45,087 bases of DNA from an uncultured Clostridia bacterium (GCA_947586625.1 CANPXS010000004.1:1-45087); one strand, 5' to 3'; positions 7,304-15,979 are shown, counted from the stretch's first letter. Program-made: numbers and translations. The notes: generated by a model not told the origin, from the sequence alone.

Positions 7304-7645
7304 ATGCGCAGTACGCAGATCTGGACAGCGGAAGAGGACGCGCTGTGGGAGCGCATCGAAAAACATGCGGGCGAGGAATTCACGACGGCAAAAGGCCTCA
7401 CGTTCACATATGCGATACGCGGCAGCGAAATGTTCGTCTCGCGCAAGGAGAAGTCGATAACGCGCGCGACAGTCAACGTCGCATATCATCGCGCAATGGA
7501 GCTTCTCGACATAGGCGAGGAAGTCGACGGTCCGAAAAAGCTCGGCACGTTCGGTGCGAGTTACATTTACCCGGTATTCGTCAAGATAGGGATAATCACC
7601 GTGTGGGGCGACCTCGGCGACGCACAGCTCAAAATCGAGACGTAA
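7304..7645 (+). CDS. Conserved-looking small protein of unknown function
   Basis: No family that I can name with confidence. The 113-aa product is soluble, without signal or membrane segments. Its features include KGLTFTYAIRGSEMFVSRKEKSITRATV, suggesting a beta hairpin followed by a helix, and LGTFGASYIYPVF near the C-terminus; this reads like a compact DNA- or ligand-binding alpha/beta fold found as a short stand-alone protein in Clostridia. The track start is GTG 7298, but ATG 7304 is better spaced from GGAGGAG. It has its own promoter, and fucO begins 42 bases after its stop with no terminator between, so the two are probably co-transcribed. Function is unknown. Confidence 0.7.
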   Translation: MRSTQIWTAEEDALWERIEKHAGEEFTTAKGLTFTYAIRGSEMFVSRKEKSITRATVNVAYHRAMELLDIGEEVDGPKKLGTFGASYIYPVFVKIGIITVWGDLGDAQLKIET

Positions 7646-7687
7646 CAGAGAATGGTTTATAATTTTTATATATAAAAGGAGAAGATC

Positions 7688-8836
7688 ATGGCACAGAGAT
7701 TTGTTTTGAACGAAACATCGTATCACGGCGCGGGAGCCGTCGCGGAGATACCCGCGCAGGTAAAGGCGCGCGAGCTTCATCATGCGCTTTTATGCTCCGA
7801 CCCCGACCTCATCCGCTTTGGCGTGACGAAGAAGGTAACGGACGTACTCGACGCGGCGAAAATTCCGTACGACGTATTCTCCGACATTAAGCCGAATCCG
7901 ACGATTGAAAACGTCAAGGCGGGCGTCGAGGCTTATAAAAAGTCCGGCGCAGACTTCATCATCGCCGTCGGCGGCGGCTCGTCGATGGACACGGCGAAGG
8001 CTATTGGCATCATAGTGAACAATCCCGAGCACGAGGACGTTCGCTCGCTCGAGGGAGCGGTCGAGACTAAAAAGCCGTCGGCTCCGATAATCGCAGTACC
8101 GACGACGGCTGGTACAGCGGCGGAGGTCACGATCAACTACGTCATCACCGACGTCGAGAAAAAGCGCAAATTCGTCTGCGTCGACCCGCACGATATACCT
8201 GTCGTCGCTATTGTTGACCCGGATATGATGTCGACGATGCCGAAGTCGCTGACGGCGTACACGGGTATGGATGCGCTGACGCATGCGATCGAGGGCTACA
8301 TCACGCTCGGTGCATGGGAGCTATCCGACATGTTCCATCTCAAGGCAATCGAGATAATCTCGCGCAGTCTGCGCGACGCTGTCGCAGGAAAGCCTGAAGG
8401 ACGCGAAGGCATGGCGCTCGGTCAGTATGTGGCTGGCATGGGATTCTCCAACGTCGGACTCGGCGTCGACCATTCGATGGCGCATACGCTGTCGGCATAC
8501 TACGATATGCCGCACGGTCAGGCGTGCGCGACGCTTCTGCCGACCGTAATGGCGTATAACGCGCCGGCGACAGGCGAGAAGTATCGCGAGATCGCACGCG
8601 CTATGGGAGTAAAGGGTGTAGACGATATGACGCAGGACGAGTATCGCCGTGCGGCTGTCGACGCAGTAAAGAAGCTGGCGGAGGACGTCGGCGTCGTGTG
8701 CTCGCTCAAGGGCGTCGTTAAGGAAGAGGACATACCGGCGCTGTCGCGCGACGCATACAACGACGCGTGCCGTCCCGGCAATCCGCGCGACGTCTCCGTC
8801 GAGGACATCGCCGAACTCTACCGTTCGCTGATGTAA
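7688..8836 (+). CDS. fucO: Iron-containing alcohol dehydrogenase, lactaldehyde reductase (FucO) type
   Basis: Group III metal-dependent alcohol dehydrogenase that reduces lactaldehyde to 1,2-propanediol with NADH, or acts on similar short diols and aldehydes. The 382-aa sequence tracks E. coli FucO along its length: FVLNETSYHGAGAV at the start, the NAD-binding GGGSSMDTAKAIG, TTAGTAAEVTINYVITD, RKFVCVDPHDIP and ALGQYVAGMGFSNVGLG. The metal ligands are all present: Asp and His in MDALTHAIEGY, and His in VDHSMAH and MPHG. AAAGGAGAA precedes the ATG. No fucose or rhamnose catabolic genes are nearby, so the physiological substrate is open; redox balancing of fermentation is a plausible role. Orthology is strong. 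Confidence 0.9.
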   Translation: MAQRFVLNETSYHGAGAVAEIPAQVKARELHHALLCSDPDLIRFGVTKKVTDVLDAAKIPYDVFSDIKPNPTIENVKAGVEAYKKSGADFIIAVGGGSSMDTAKAIGIIVNNPEHEDVRSLEGAVETKKPSAPIIAVPTTAGTAAEVTINYVITDVEKKRKFVCVDPHDIPVVAIVDPDMMSTMPKSLTAYTGMDALTHAIEGYITLGAWELSDMFHLKAIEIISRSLRDAVAGKPEGREGMALGQYVAGMGFSNVGLGVDHSMAHTLSAYYDMPHGQACATLLPTVMAYNAPATGEKYREIARAMGVKGVDDMTQDEYRRAAVDAVKKLAEDVGVVCSLKGVVKEEDIPALSRDAYNDACRPGNPRDVSVEDIAELYRSLM

Positions 8837-8858
8837 AAACGCATTGAAAAGTCAAAAT

Positions 8859-8886
8859 AAAAGAAGGGGCGCGAGCCCCTTCTTTT
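8859..8886. terminator. Bidirectional terminator between fucO and the antiporter gene
   Basis: A 12-bp perfect stem AAAAGAAGGGGC with GCGA loop and complementary arm ending in TTTT. It is shared by the convergent genes on either side. Confidence 0.9.
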
Positions 8887-8898
8887 GATGTATGGCAG

Positions 8899-10185
8899 TT
8901 ACTTCAAGCTGTGCGCCTTCGGCGGCTTGTTCTTGACACGCGCGCTCGTTCTGCCCTCGGGCGATATCTCGCCTGCGGACGTGAGCGCCATTTTTGTCAG
9001 CGTCGGTCCGACGAGCTCGTACACGAGCACGGAGAAGAGCACGACGCTGCGCACGGCTGCGCCGTCCGAGAGCTGCGCCGCCGTCATTGCCATGCCGAGC
9101 GCGACGCCTGCCTGCGGCAGAAGCGTTATGCCGAGATTATTGCGTATAGTCTTGGAGCATGACGTCATGGCGCAGCTTGAGAACGCGCCGAAATATTTGC
9201 CGAGCGAACGCGATACGATGTAGAGCGCTCCGACGAGCAGCACGAGCGGATTTGACAGTATCTCGAGGTCGAGTTCCGCGCCTGACAAAACGAAGAACAA
9301 CACGAACAGCGGCGCCGTCCATCCGTCGACACGTTCCATCAACTCCTCTGAAAAGTCGCAGATGTTGCAGAACACGGTCCCGCACATCATGGCGACGAGC
9401 AGAAGCGAGAAGCCGATATGTATGCCGCCGATGTCGAACTCCATCATCGAGATGCCGATAGTCAGAAGCACGAACGCTATAGAGAGCGACAGACGCTTGC
9501 TGCGCGAATGGAAGAATTTTTCAAGCGCGAACAGGCAGAAGCCGACGAGTCCGCCGAGAAGTATCGACAAAACGACCTCGATTATCGGTTCGAGTACGAC
9601 GCTCGCGACGTTGATGTGGCCGCTTTCAAGCACGCGCGCGATGCCGAACGAAACGGAGAAGAGCACGAGTCCCACGGCGTCGTCGATAGCGACGACGAGC
9701 AGCAGCAGCTTCGTCATCGGTCCGTCGGCTTTGTACTGGCGAACGACCATAAGCGTTGCGGCGGGAGCCGTCGCGGCGGCTATCGCGCCGAGCGTTATCG
9801 CGGACGATATCGAGATCGTCGACGGTGCGATAAAATGGAGCGATACGAGCACGATATCGACGACGGCGGTCGTTATAACCGCCTGCAATATGCCGATGAC
9901 GATCGCCTTCGCGCCCATTTGGCGTATCTGTCCGATGCGGAATTCGTTGCCTATCGTAAACGCGATGAAGCCGAGCGCCGCCTGAGAGAAAAGCGAAAGC
10001 GACTCTACCTCGTCAAGCGTGTGGAACCCGAAATAGGGAATATCGAGCGCGCCGATAAGAAACGGTCCGAGCAAAAGTCCGGCTACAAGGTAAGCGGTCA
10101 CGGCGGGAAGGTTCAGCACCTTCGCGATACGCGACATTAAAAGTCCCGCGATAAGAGCCGCTGCGGTCCATAAAAGAATTTGCAT
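8899..10185 (-). CDS. Monovalent cation:proton antiporter (CPA2, KefB/NapA-like membrane domain)
   Basis: The 428-aa polytopic protein has about 12-13 membrane segments and no RCK/TrkA-N domain at the C-terminus. It begins MQILLWTAAALIAGLLMSRIAKVLNLP with the following YLVAGLLLGPFLIG, a CPA2 N-terminal pattern. The transport-core region includes AAATAPAATLMVV (TM4-like) and VVAIDDAVGLVLFS, whose adjacent Asp pair is typical of electrogenic CPA antiporters. It probably exchanges Na+ (or K+) for H+, complementing the Na+-pumping decarboxylase; that link is inferred. It follows the phosphatase gene by 30 bases and is preceded by a GGGGGTG ribosome site. Substrate ion cannot be decided from sequence. 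Confidence 0.9.
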   Translation of the reverse strand: MQILLWTAAALIAGLLMSRIAKVLNLPAVTAYLVAGLLLGPFLIGALDIPYFGFHTLDEVESLSLFSQAALGFIAFTIGNEFRIGQIRQMGAKAIVIGILQAVITTAVVDIVLVSLHFIAPSTISISSAITLGAIAAATAPAATLMVVRQYKADGPMTKLLLLVVAIDDAVGLVLFSVSFGIARVLESGHINVASVVLEPIIEVVLSILLGGLVGFCLFALEKFFHSRSKRLSLSIAFVLLTIGISMMEFDIGGIHIGFSLLLVAMMCGTVFCNICDFSEELMERVDGWTAPLFVLFFVLSGAELDLEILSNPLVLLVGALYIVSRSLGKYFGAFSSCAMTSCSKTIRNNLGITLLPQAGVALGMAMTAAQLSDGAAVRSVVLFSVLVYELVGPTLTKMALTSAGEISPEGRTSARVKNKPPKAHSLK

Positions 10186-10215
10186 ATGACACCCCCGTGT
10201 TGTCAGTCGTTAATA

Positions 10216-10749
10216 TTATATCGTGAATTTCTGTATCTGACAGTTGTCGTAGTAGAGAGAGAAGAACTCGTCGTTCGTGACGTCGCGCATGTATGTTATT
10301 ATTGCGCGACAGACGACGCCGTGCGCGACGATCATGACGTTTTGGTTCGCGTATATGTCGCGGATATCGTCAAGGCAGTTGTAGACGCGCTGGACTACCT
10401 GAAAGAACGATTCTCCATCCGGATAGCGGTATCCGAAGTTGTGCCAGTAAAGCGCTTCGCCGCCGTCGATGTCGAAATATTTGCCCTCGTACTGCCCGAA
10501 ATCGCGCTCGATCAATCGGTCGTCGGTCTTGACGGTCAGCCCGCACGCGTCGGCGACGGCTTTCGCCGTTGTGACGGCGCGCAAAAGCGGCGACGATATG
10601 ACGGCGTCGAGGCGCAGCTCCTTTGATTCTTCGGCGAGGGCGGGGAGCTGCGACAGTCCGCTTTCGGAAAGCGGCGCGTCGACGCGCCCGCAGTAAAGAT
10701 GTTTTTCGTTGTATTCTGTCTGCCCGTGGCGGACGATGTAAAGGTTCAT
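10216..10749 (-). CDS. Histidine phosphatase family protein (phosphoglycerate mutase-like)
   Basis: The 177-aa branch-1 histidine phosphatase has the catalytic RHG motif at the N-terminus (LYIVRHGQTEYN, His8), the second Arg region SSPLLRAVTTA, the acidic ERDFGQYEGK and the second catalytic His in IVAHGVVCRAI. Substrates in this family range from 3-phosphoglycerate and alpha-ribazole phosphate to small phosphosugars; no neighbour points to a specific one (there are no cobalamin genes here). It is first in a two-gene operon with the Na+/H+ antiporter and is driven by a perfect sigma-A promoter. Family certain, reaction unknown. Confidence 0.9.
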   Translation of the reverse strand: MNLYIVRHGQTEYNEKHLYCGRVDAPLSESGLSQLPALAEESKELRLDAVISSPLLRAVTTAKAVADACGLTVKTDDRLIERDFGQYEGKYFDIDGGEALYWHNFGYRYPDGESFFQVVQRVYNCLDDIRDIYANQNVMIVAHGVVCRAIITYMRDVTNDEFFSLYYDNCQIQKFTI

Positions 10750-10783
10750 GAAAGCCTCGTATAATTATTTGTTGCCGCACAAA

Positions 10784-10812
10784 ATTATACATAACGGCGC
10801 GCGAGTTGTCAA
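10784..10812 (-). promoter_or_regulatory. Perfect sigma-A promoter of the phosphatase-antiporter operon
   Basis: Minus strand TTGACA (10807-10812), 17-base spacer ending in ATG, TATAAT (10784-10789). The start is near 10777, leader about 28 nt, with GAGG before the ATG. Confidence 0.85.
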
Positions 10813-10909
10813 TGCGGACGGGACGTCGAAAATGCACGAAATACGGTGTGAAAATATTGAAAATATCATAAAACTTTTTCACTTTTGCGAAAAACGCATG
10901 CAAAGCGCC

Positions 10910-10938
10910 AAAAAGTCCCGCTGTAAGCGGGACTTTTT
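10910..10938 (-). terminator. Intrinsic terminator of the XRE regulator pair
   Basis: A 13-bp perfect stem AAAAAGTCCCGCT, GTA loop, complementary arm ending in TTTTT. It lies 17 bases downstream of the second regulator's stop. Confidence 0.85.
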
Positions 10939-10955
10939 ACGTCGGAGAGCAGTCG

Positions 10956-11597
10956 TTATTCGGACAGTTCGGCCGATTCGAACGAATATGTTTCCGCACG
11001 GATGTCGATGTGGGCATCTTCGGAGACAGTGTTCATTCCGAACAGTCCGTATAAAAGCAATGATAATAACAGTATGCCCGAAATGATCGCGGAAATTATA
11101 ACGGATATGATGCACACAACAGCCGTGTTGCGTTTGACCGTCAGGCATACGACGGCACCAACGAGTGCGGGGACTGCGGGCAGAAATACGAAAACGCTGA
11201 GACGGTAACCTATAAAAATCGACACTCCCGCTGCAGCGGCTATGATAAGTAATGATACTACGAGAAACAGTATGCCGAACGCGCGCCTTTTGCGCCGTGT
11301 CGACTCTGAATCGTCAAAGTAAGGCGGTGCATTTGAATATGGCGGAGGCGATATGTTTGCGACGTTTGTTTCGGGTACGTTCTGCGCGTCGTCTGTATTC
11401 TCGGTTCGTCCAGTCAGCTCGTCGAGGCTCACGGAGAAAATGTTACACATCTTTATGAGCTTGTCGAGGTCCGGTACTGATGTGCCTGTCTCCCATTTCG
11501 ACACGGATTGACGCGATACCTCGAGTAGGTCCGCGAGCTGCTCCTGCGACATCGAGTTTTCTGTGCGCAGACGGTAGATTTTTTCTGAGAGCGTCAT
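10956..11597 (-). CDS. XRE-family regulator with C-terminal membrane segments (copy 2)
   Basis: The 213-aa product has an N-terminal HTH of the XRE/Cro type (about residues 5-60: SQEQLADLLEVSRQSVSKWETG), a Pro-rich linker, then four hydrophobic segments (about 105-185) and a short extracytoplasmic-looking tail. The start at 11597 is chosen over 11624 because AAAGGAG lies eight bases upstream and the identical start context occurs in its paralogue. It is the downstream member of a tandem pair sharing near-identical HTHs (MTLSEKIYRLRTE) but divergent membrane parts. DNA-binding proteins tethered in the membrane often sense envelope signals. Ligand and targets are unknown; autoregulation is likely but not shown. 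Confidence 0.85.
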   Translation of the reverse strand: MTLSEKIYRLRTENSMSQEQLADLLEVSRQSVSKWETGTSVPDLDKLIKMCNIFSVSLDELTGRTENTDDAQNVPETNVANISPPPYSNAPPYFDDSESTRRKRRAFGILFLVVSLLIIAAAAGVSIFIGYRLSVFVFLPAVPALVGAVVCLTVKRNTAVVCIISVIISAIISGILLLSLLLYGLFGMNTVSEDAHIDIRAETYSFESAELSE

Positions 11598-11630
11598 TTC
11601 GTATGCTCCTTTCATGTGAGGCAATCATAT

Positions 11631-12275
11631 TTAATCAAGCAGCGGACCGGCTAACTCGCGAAAGATCGGCAAAAAAGCGATCAGGAATGCTATCATGATA
11701 AACGAGGCGATAATACATTTGACAAAAGCCGCTCGTTTTGCACTAAGGCATATTATCGACCATGTCAGGCACACAGGCAGTAAGAAGTAGAGAAGAATAA
11801 AATTTACAAGAGAAACGGTGTTTACATATGAATATGAAACATCGTCCGACGCCTGCGGTATGAGCAGTATTACGGGTATCAGAACAAGCGCTAATGAAAA
11901 GATGAGCAGCACGATGCCGACAGTGTGCTGAGTTCGGCGCTCATATCGCGCTGTTTCGGTTTCCGCACTTTCGATCTGATGCACCTCCGACGACATTTCA
12001 ACATCATTTATCATGACCGTCACATCGTCCGAGGCAGGTGCAGCCGACGATTCGGGATTATTTTTTTCAACATTTTTAGCGGTACGTCCCGTGATCTCGT
12101 CGAGGCTCACGGAGAAAATGTCGCATATCTTTATGAGCTTGTCGAGGTCGGGCACCGATGTGCCTGTCTCCCATTTCGACACGGACTGACGCGAGACCTC
12201 GAGTCGGTCCGCGAGCTGTTCCTGCGACATAGAGTGTTCTGTGCGCAGACGGTAGATTTTTTCCGAGAGCGTCAT
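11631..12275 (-). CDS. XRE-family regulator with C-terminal membrane segments (copy 1)
   Basis: The 214-aa paralogue of the following gene has the same layout: HTH (SQEQLADRLEVSRQSVSKWETG), linker, then hydrophobic segments at about 120-145, 155-178 and 184-205. The HTHs of the two copies differ at only a few positions, whereas linkers and membrane parts share little beyond layout. This suggests a tandem duplication with conserved DNA specificity and altered sensing. Start 12275 follows AAAGGAG and replaces the track start 12359, which overlaps the promoter. The gap to copy 2 is 33 bases. Its targets are unknown. Confidence 0.85.
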   Translation of the reverse strand: MTLSEKIYRLRTEHSMSQEQLADRLEVSRQSVSKWETGTSVPDLDKLIKICDIFSVSLDEITGRTAKNVEKNNPESSAAPASDDVTVMINDVEMSSEVHQIESAETETARYERRTQHTVGIVLLIFSLALVLIPVILLIPQASDDVSYSYVNTVSLVNFILLYFLLPVCLTWSIICLSAKRAAFVKCIIASFIMIAFLIAFLPIFRELAGPLLD

Positions 12276-12305
12276 TTGTATGCTCCTTTCGAGTTTTATG
12301 CCTAA

Positions 12306-12334
12306 ATAATACACCGCGATCGGCGAAATGTCCA
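12306..12334 (-). promoter_or_regulatory. Promoter of the XRE pair
   Basis: Minus strand TGGACA (12329-12334), 17-base spacer ending in GTG, TATTAT (12306-12311). The start is near 12299, with the ribosome site shortly downstream. Confidence 0.6.
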
Positions 12335-12384
12335 TCAACTGCGCTTTGAAATTGCGCAACCGGCGCGCGCAACAGTCAAAAATC

Positions 12385-13038
12385 TCACTTATATGCGACG
12401 ATAGTGTGCGTCGAGCCCCATGATGCGTCGATTTTGACAGATGAGAATCCAGCGAGCGTCAGCGCCTCGGTTTCGTGCGGGACAGTAAGCGGCGTGTCGT
12501 AGTGATAGAACTCGCCGTCCGCGAGTCCCTGCTCGGATTTGAGACGCAGCAGTTCACGGCGGAAAAATGATTCCTGCTCGTCAGTGTCGCAGAAATAATC
12601 GGTCAGTACAAAATAACCGCCGTCGCGGAGCGCGAGATAAATCTTTCTATAAAGCGGCAGTTTTTCAGCCTGTGTAAAATGATGCAGCGACTCGACGGAT
12701 ACGGCGGCGTCGAAATTGTTTTCTCCGAGCGGCACGTCGAAGTAAGAGCCTTCGACCAGCTTAAGCGACTTGCCGCCGTGCTTATCGTGCAGCCGCGCAA
12801 GCATCTCGTGCGCCAAGTCGATGCCGGTGACATGCGCCGTTTTGTTGAGTGAAAAGTAAAAATCGAGTTCGAGTCCGGTGCCGCATCCGAGATCGAGCAC
12901 TCGCGCATTTGCATCACGCGGCAGAAGCTCTGCCGTATATGGATAAAACTCACGCGCCGAGTCTATCTCTCCGAGCTGATGCGCCTCGTATTCGTCGAGC
13001 CGACGGCCGAAAAAATCGCCCATTTTTTCCAGTATCAT
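12385..13038 (-). CDS. Class I SAM-dependent methyltransferase
   Basis: The 217-aa Rossmann-fold methyltransferase has motif I VLDLGCGTGLELDF, the acidic strand-2 end VTGIDLAHEML, motif region SYFDVPLGENNFDAAVSVESLHHF and a FVLTDYF strand. This pattern is typical of the Methyltransf_11/25 group acting on small molecules or lipids. The start is supported by GGAGG seven bases before ATG 13038. It lies between the XRE pair and ppdK, all read leftward; a hairpin separates it from ppdK. The substrate cannot be deduced. Confidence 0.85.
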   Translation of the reverse strand: MILEKMGDFFGRRLDEYEAHQLGEIDSAREFYPYTAELLPRDANARVLDLGCGTGLELDFYFSLNKTAHVTGIDLAHEMLARLHDKHGGKSLKLVEGSYFDVPLGENNFDAAVSVESLHHFTQAEKLPLYRKIYLALRDGGYFVLTDYFCDTDEQESFFRRELLRLKSEQGLADGEFYHYDTPLTVPHETEALTLAGFSSVKIDASWGSTHTIVAYK

Positions 13039-13075
13039 GCGGTTTCCTCCGAAAAAATAACTGTGGGAATATATA

Positions 13076-13106
13076 ACGAGGGAGAGAAAACTTTTCTCCC
13101 CCTCGT
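13076..13106 (-). terminator. Probable terminator downstream of ppdK
   Basis: Imperfect inverted repeat (ACGAGG...CCTCGT outer, AGAAAA-CTTTTCT inner) 19 bases after the ppdK stop. The downstream T-tract on the minus strand is weak, so partial read-through into the methyltransferase is possible. Confidence 0.5.
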
Positions 13107-13125
13107 AAAACTTTATTGATTCGGT

Positions 13126-15756
13126 TTACCTGAGCGCTGCCTGCGCTGCTGCGAGACGTGCTATCGGTACTCTGAACGGTGAGCAGGACACGTAGTCGAG
13201 ACCGATGGAGTGGCAGAATTCGACGGACGTCGGGTCGCCGCCGTGCTCGCCGCATATGCCGACGTGCAGCTTCTTATTTGAGCCGCGGCCGAGCTCGATA
13301 GCGAGCTTCATAAGCTTGCCTACGCCGACCTGATCGAGCTTCGCAAACGGGTCGCTCTCGAGTATCTTCGCGTCGTAGTACGCGGAGAGAAACTTGCCGG
13401 AGTCGTCGCGCGAGAAGCCGAACGTCATCTGCGTGAGGTCGTTGGTGCCGAAGCAGAAGAAGTCAGCCTCCTTCGCGATCTCGTCAGCGGTGAGAGCCGC
13501 GCGCGGGATCTCGATCATCGTACCGACCTCGTACCCGAGCTCGACGCCTGCGGATGCGATCTCCTCGTCGGCGGTCTTAACGACGATGTTCTTGACGTAC
13601 TTGAGCTCCTTGACCTCTCCGACGAGCGGGATCATGATCTCGGGCTTGACGTCCCAGTCGGGATGATTCTTCTTCGTATTGATAGCGGCGCGGATAACGG
13701 CGGAAGTCTGCATCTTTGCGATCTCGGGATACGTGACTGCGAGACGGCATCCGCGGTGACCCATCATCGGGTTGAACTCGTGCAGGGAAGAGATGAGAGC
13801 CTTTATAGTCTCGACGGACTTGCCCTGTGCGGCAGCGAGTGCTTCGATGTCGGCTTCTTCGGTCGGCACGAACTCGTGCAGCGGCGGGTCGAGGAAGCGG
13901 ATGCAAACCGGCGTGCCCTCGAGCGCTTCGTAGAGCGCCTCAAAGTCTGCCTGCTGCATCGGGAGTATCTTTTCAAGCGCGCGCTCGCGCTCTTCAACTG
14001 TTTCGGAGCATATCATCTCGCGGAACGGCTCGATGCGGCCCTCGCCGAAGAACATGTGCTCGGTACGGCAGAGACCGATGCCCTCGGCGCCGAGTTCGCG
14101 CGCCTTCTTAGCATCGCGAGGAGTATCGGCGTTCGTGCGGACCTTCAGGCGGCGATATTTGTCCGCCCAGTTCATGATGCGCTGGAACTCGCCGACGATG
14201 GAGGCGTCGACGGTCGGGATGATGCCGTCGTAGATATAACCGGTGGAGCCGTCGATGGAGATCGTGTCGCCCTCGTGATATTCCTTGCCCGCGAGAGTGA
14301 AGCGCTTGTTTTCCTCATCCATCGTGATAGCGGAGCATCCGGATACGCAGCATGTGCCCATGCCGCGCGCAACGACCGCCGCGTGCGACGTCATACCGCC
14401 GCGAACGGTCAGGATGCCCTGAGATGCCTTCATGCCTTCGATGTCCTCGGGAGACGTTTCGAGACGGACGAGCACGACTTTCTCGCCGCGCTTCTTCCAT
14501 GCCTTAGCGTCCTCGGCGGAGAACACGATCTTGCCGGCAGCTGCTCCGGGCGATGCTGCGAGAGCCTTAGCTATCGGCTCGGCCGCTTTGAGCGCAGCCG
14601 CGTCGAACTGCGGATGGAGGAGAGTGTCGAGGTTGCGCGGGTCTATCATGAGAACGGCTTCCTGCTCGGTGCGCATGCCCTCGTCAACGAGGTCGCACGC
14701 GATCTTGAGCGCCGCCTTAGCGGTGCGCTTGCCGTTACGGGTCTGGAGCATGTAGAGCTTGCCGTTCTCGACGGTGAACTCCATGTCCTGCATATCGCGG
14801 TAGTGGTCCTCGAGCGTCTTGCAGACGTTCTTGAACTGCTCGTATGCCTCCGGGAATTTCTCAGCCATCTGCGTTATCGGCATAGGCGTGCGGATGCCCG
14901 CGACGACGTCCTCGCCCTGTGCGTTGACGAGGAACTCGCCCATCAGCTTCTTCTCGCCGGTAGCGGGGTCGCGCGTGAACGCGACGCCTGTTCCGGAGTT
15001 GTCGTTGAGGTTGCCGAATACCATCGGCATGACGTTGACGGCGGTGCCCCAGCTGTACGGGATATCGTTGTCGCGTCTGTACACGTTTGCGCGGGGGTTA
15101 TCCCATGAGCGGAACACGGCCTTTATTGCTTCATAGAGCTGAACCTTCGGGTCGGAGGGGAAGTCCTGACCGATCTTTTCCTTGTACTCGGCCTTGAACT
15201 CGGCAGCGAGCTCCTTGAGGTCAGCGGCTGTGAGGTCGACGTCGTACTTGACGCCTTTCTTCTCTTTCATCTCGTCGATGAGCTGCTCGAAGTACTTCTT
15301 GCCGACTTCCATAACGACGTCGGAGAACATCTGAATGAAGCGTCTGTATGAGTCGTAGACGAATCTTTCGAACTTGGGGTCGGGGTTGCCCTTGATCATT
15401 GCCTCGACGACGTCGTCGTTGAGACCGAGGTTGAGTATCGTGTCCATCATGCCGGGCATGGATGCGCGTGCGCCGGAACGAACGGAAACGAGGAGCGGAT
15501 TTTCGAGGTCGCCGAACTTCTTGCCGTTGATCTCCTCCATCTTTCCGACGTACTGCATGATCTCGTCCATGATCTCGTCGTTGATGCGGCGTCCGTCCTC
15601 ATAATACTGAGTGCACGCCTCCGTCGTGATCGTGAAGCCCTGGGGCACGGGAAGTCCGATGTGCGTCATCTCCGCAAGGTTAGCGCCCTTGCCGCCGAGA
15701 AGCTCGCGCATGTCGGCATTTCCTTCGCTGAAAAGGTAAACATACTTCTTGCTCAT
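13126..15756 (-). CDS. ppdK: Pyruvate, phosphate dikinase
   Basis: Interconverts pyruvate + ATP + Pi and PEP + AMP + PPi; in fermentative Clostridia it often serves glycolysis or gluconeogenesis in place of pyruvate kinase. At 876 aa it has full length and the classical layout: N-terminal ATP-grasp nucleotide domain (LLGGKGANLAEM, then SVRSGARASMPGMMDTILNLG), the swivelling phosphohistidine domain with GGMTSHAAVVARGMG (catalytic His458), and the C-terminal TIM barrel with FGTNDLTQMTFGFSRDD and HVGICGEHGGDP. The start follows GGAGGAATCAC. There is no adjacent PPDK regulatory protein gene. The upstream region contains two repeated -10 elements and a hairpin. Confidence 0.98.
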   Translation of the reverse strand: MSKKYVYLFSEGNADMRELLGGKGANLAEMTHIGLPVPQGFTITTEACTQYYEDGRRINDEIMDEIMQYVGKMEEINGKKFGDLENPLLVSVRSGARASMPGMMDTILNLGLNDDVVEAMIKGNPDPKFERFVYDSYRRFIQMFSDVVMEVGKKYFEQLIDEMKEKKGVKYDVDLTAADLKELAAEFKAEYKEKIGQDFPSDPKVQLYEAIKAVFRSWDNPRANVYRRDNDIPYSWGTAVNVMPMVFGNLNDNSGTGVAFTRDPATGEKKLMGEFLVNAQGEDVVAGIRTPMPITQMAEKFPEAYEQFKNVCKTLEDHYRDMQDMEFTVENGKLYMLQTRNGKRTAKAALKIACDLVDEGMRTEQEAVLMIDPRNLDTLLHPQFDAAALKAAEPIAKALAASPGAAAGKIVFSAEDAKAWKKRGEKVVLVRLETSPEDIEGMKASQGILTVRGGMTSHAAVVARGMGTCCVSGCSAITMDEENKRFTLAGKEYHEGDTISIDGSTGYIYDGIIPTVDASIVGEFQRIMNWADKYRRLKVRTNADTPRDAKKARELGAEGIGLCRTEHMFFGEGRIEPFREMICSETVEERERALEKILPMQQADFEALYEALEGTPVCIRFLDPPLHEFVPTEEADIEALAAAQGKSVETIKALISSLHEFNPMMGHRGCRLAVTYPEIAKMQTSAVIRAAINTKKNHPDWDVKPEIMIPLVGEVKELKYVKNIVVKTADEEIASAGVELGYEVGTMIEIPRAALTADEIAKEADFFCFGTNDLTQMTFGFSRDDSGKFLSAYYDAKILESDPFAKLDQVGVGKLMKLAIELGRGSNKKLHVGICGEHGGDPTSVEFCHSIGLDYVSCSPFRVPIARLAAAQAALR

Positions 15757-15845
15757 GTGATTCCTCCGTGTTATGGTGAATATAGTGTGAAATCGTCTGC
15801 ATATGCGGCTCTACTGCCGCACATGGTATTATAAAGGCACGTGAT

Positions 15846-15877
15846 ATTATAACATAAATTTCTACCATAATTTGACA
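15846..15877 (-). promoter_or_regulatory. ppdK: Proximal ppdK promoter (extended -10)
   Basis: Minus strand TTTATGTTATAAT with the -10 at 15846-15851; a poor -35 (TGTCAA) sits 20 bases upstream. The same 12-base AAATTTATGTTATAAT core recurs at the distal site. The start is near 15839, about 80 nt before the ATG. Confidence 0.55.
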
Positions 15878-15942
15878 TCGACGCACAGTGGCGATATTAA
15901 ACCTATGAAATTTATGTTCAATAAACGTTTCCTTAGAGTGTC

Positions 15943-15961
15943 GCCGCCGCACAGCGGCGGC
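15943..15961. other. GC-rich hairpin between the two ppdK promoters
   Basis: Perfect 8-bp stem GCCGCCGC-ACA-GCGGCGGC without a T-tract on either strand, so not a normal terminator. It would lie in the leader of a transcript from the distal promoter. The rest of the 337-base gap 15757-16093 holds only the two promoters and AT-rich sequence. Confidence 0.6.
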
Positions 15962-15979
15962 TTTGACATCTGTGCGTTT

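Noticed and set aside
6746-7783. 345-aa minus-strand ORF spanning three plus-strand genes
   Set aside because: It crosses a terminator, a promoter and two intergenic gaps and has shadow-like composition.
13663-15108. 481-aa plus-strand ORF opposite ppdK
   Set aside because: Shadow of the highly conserved ppdK reading frame; no recognisable motif.
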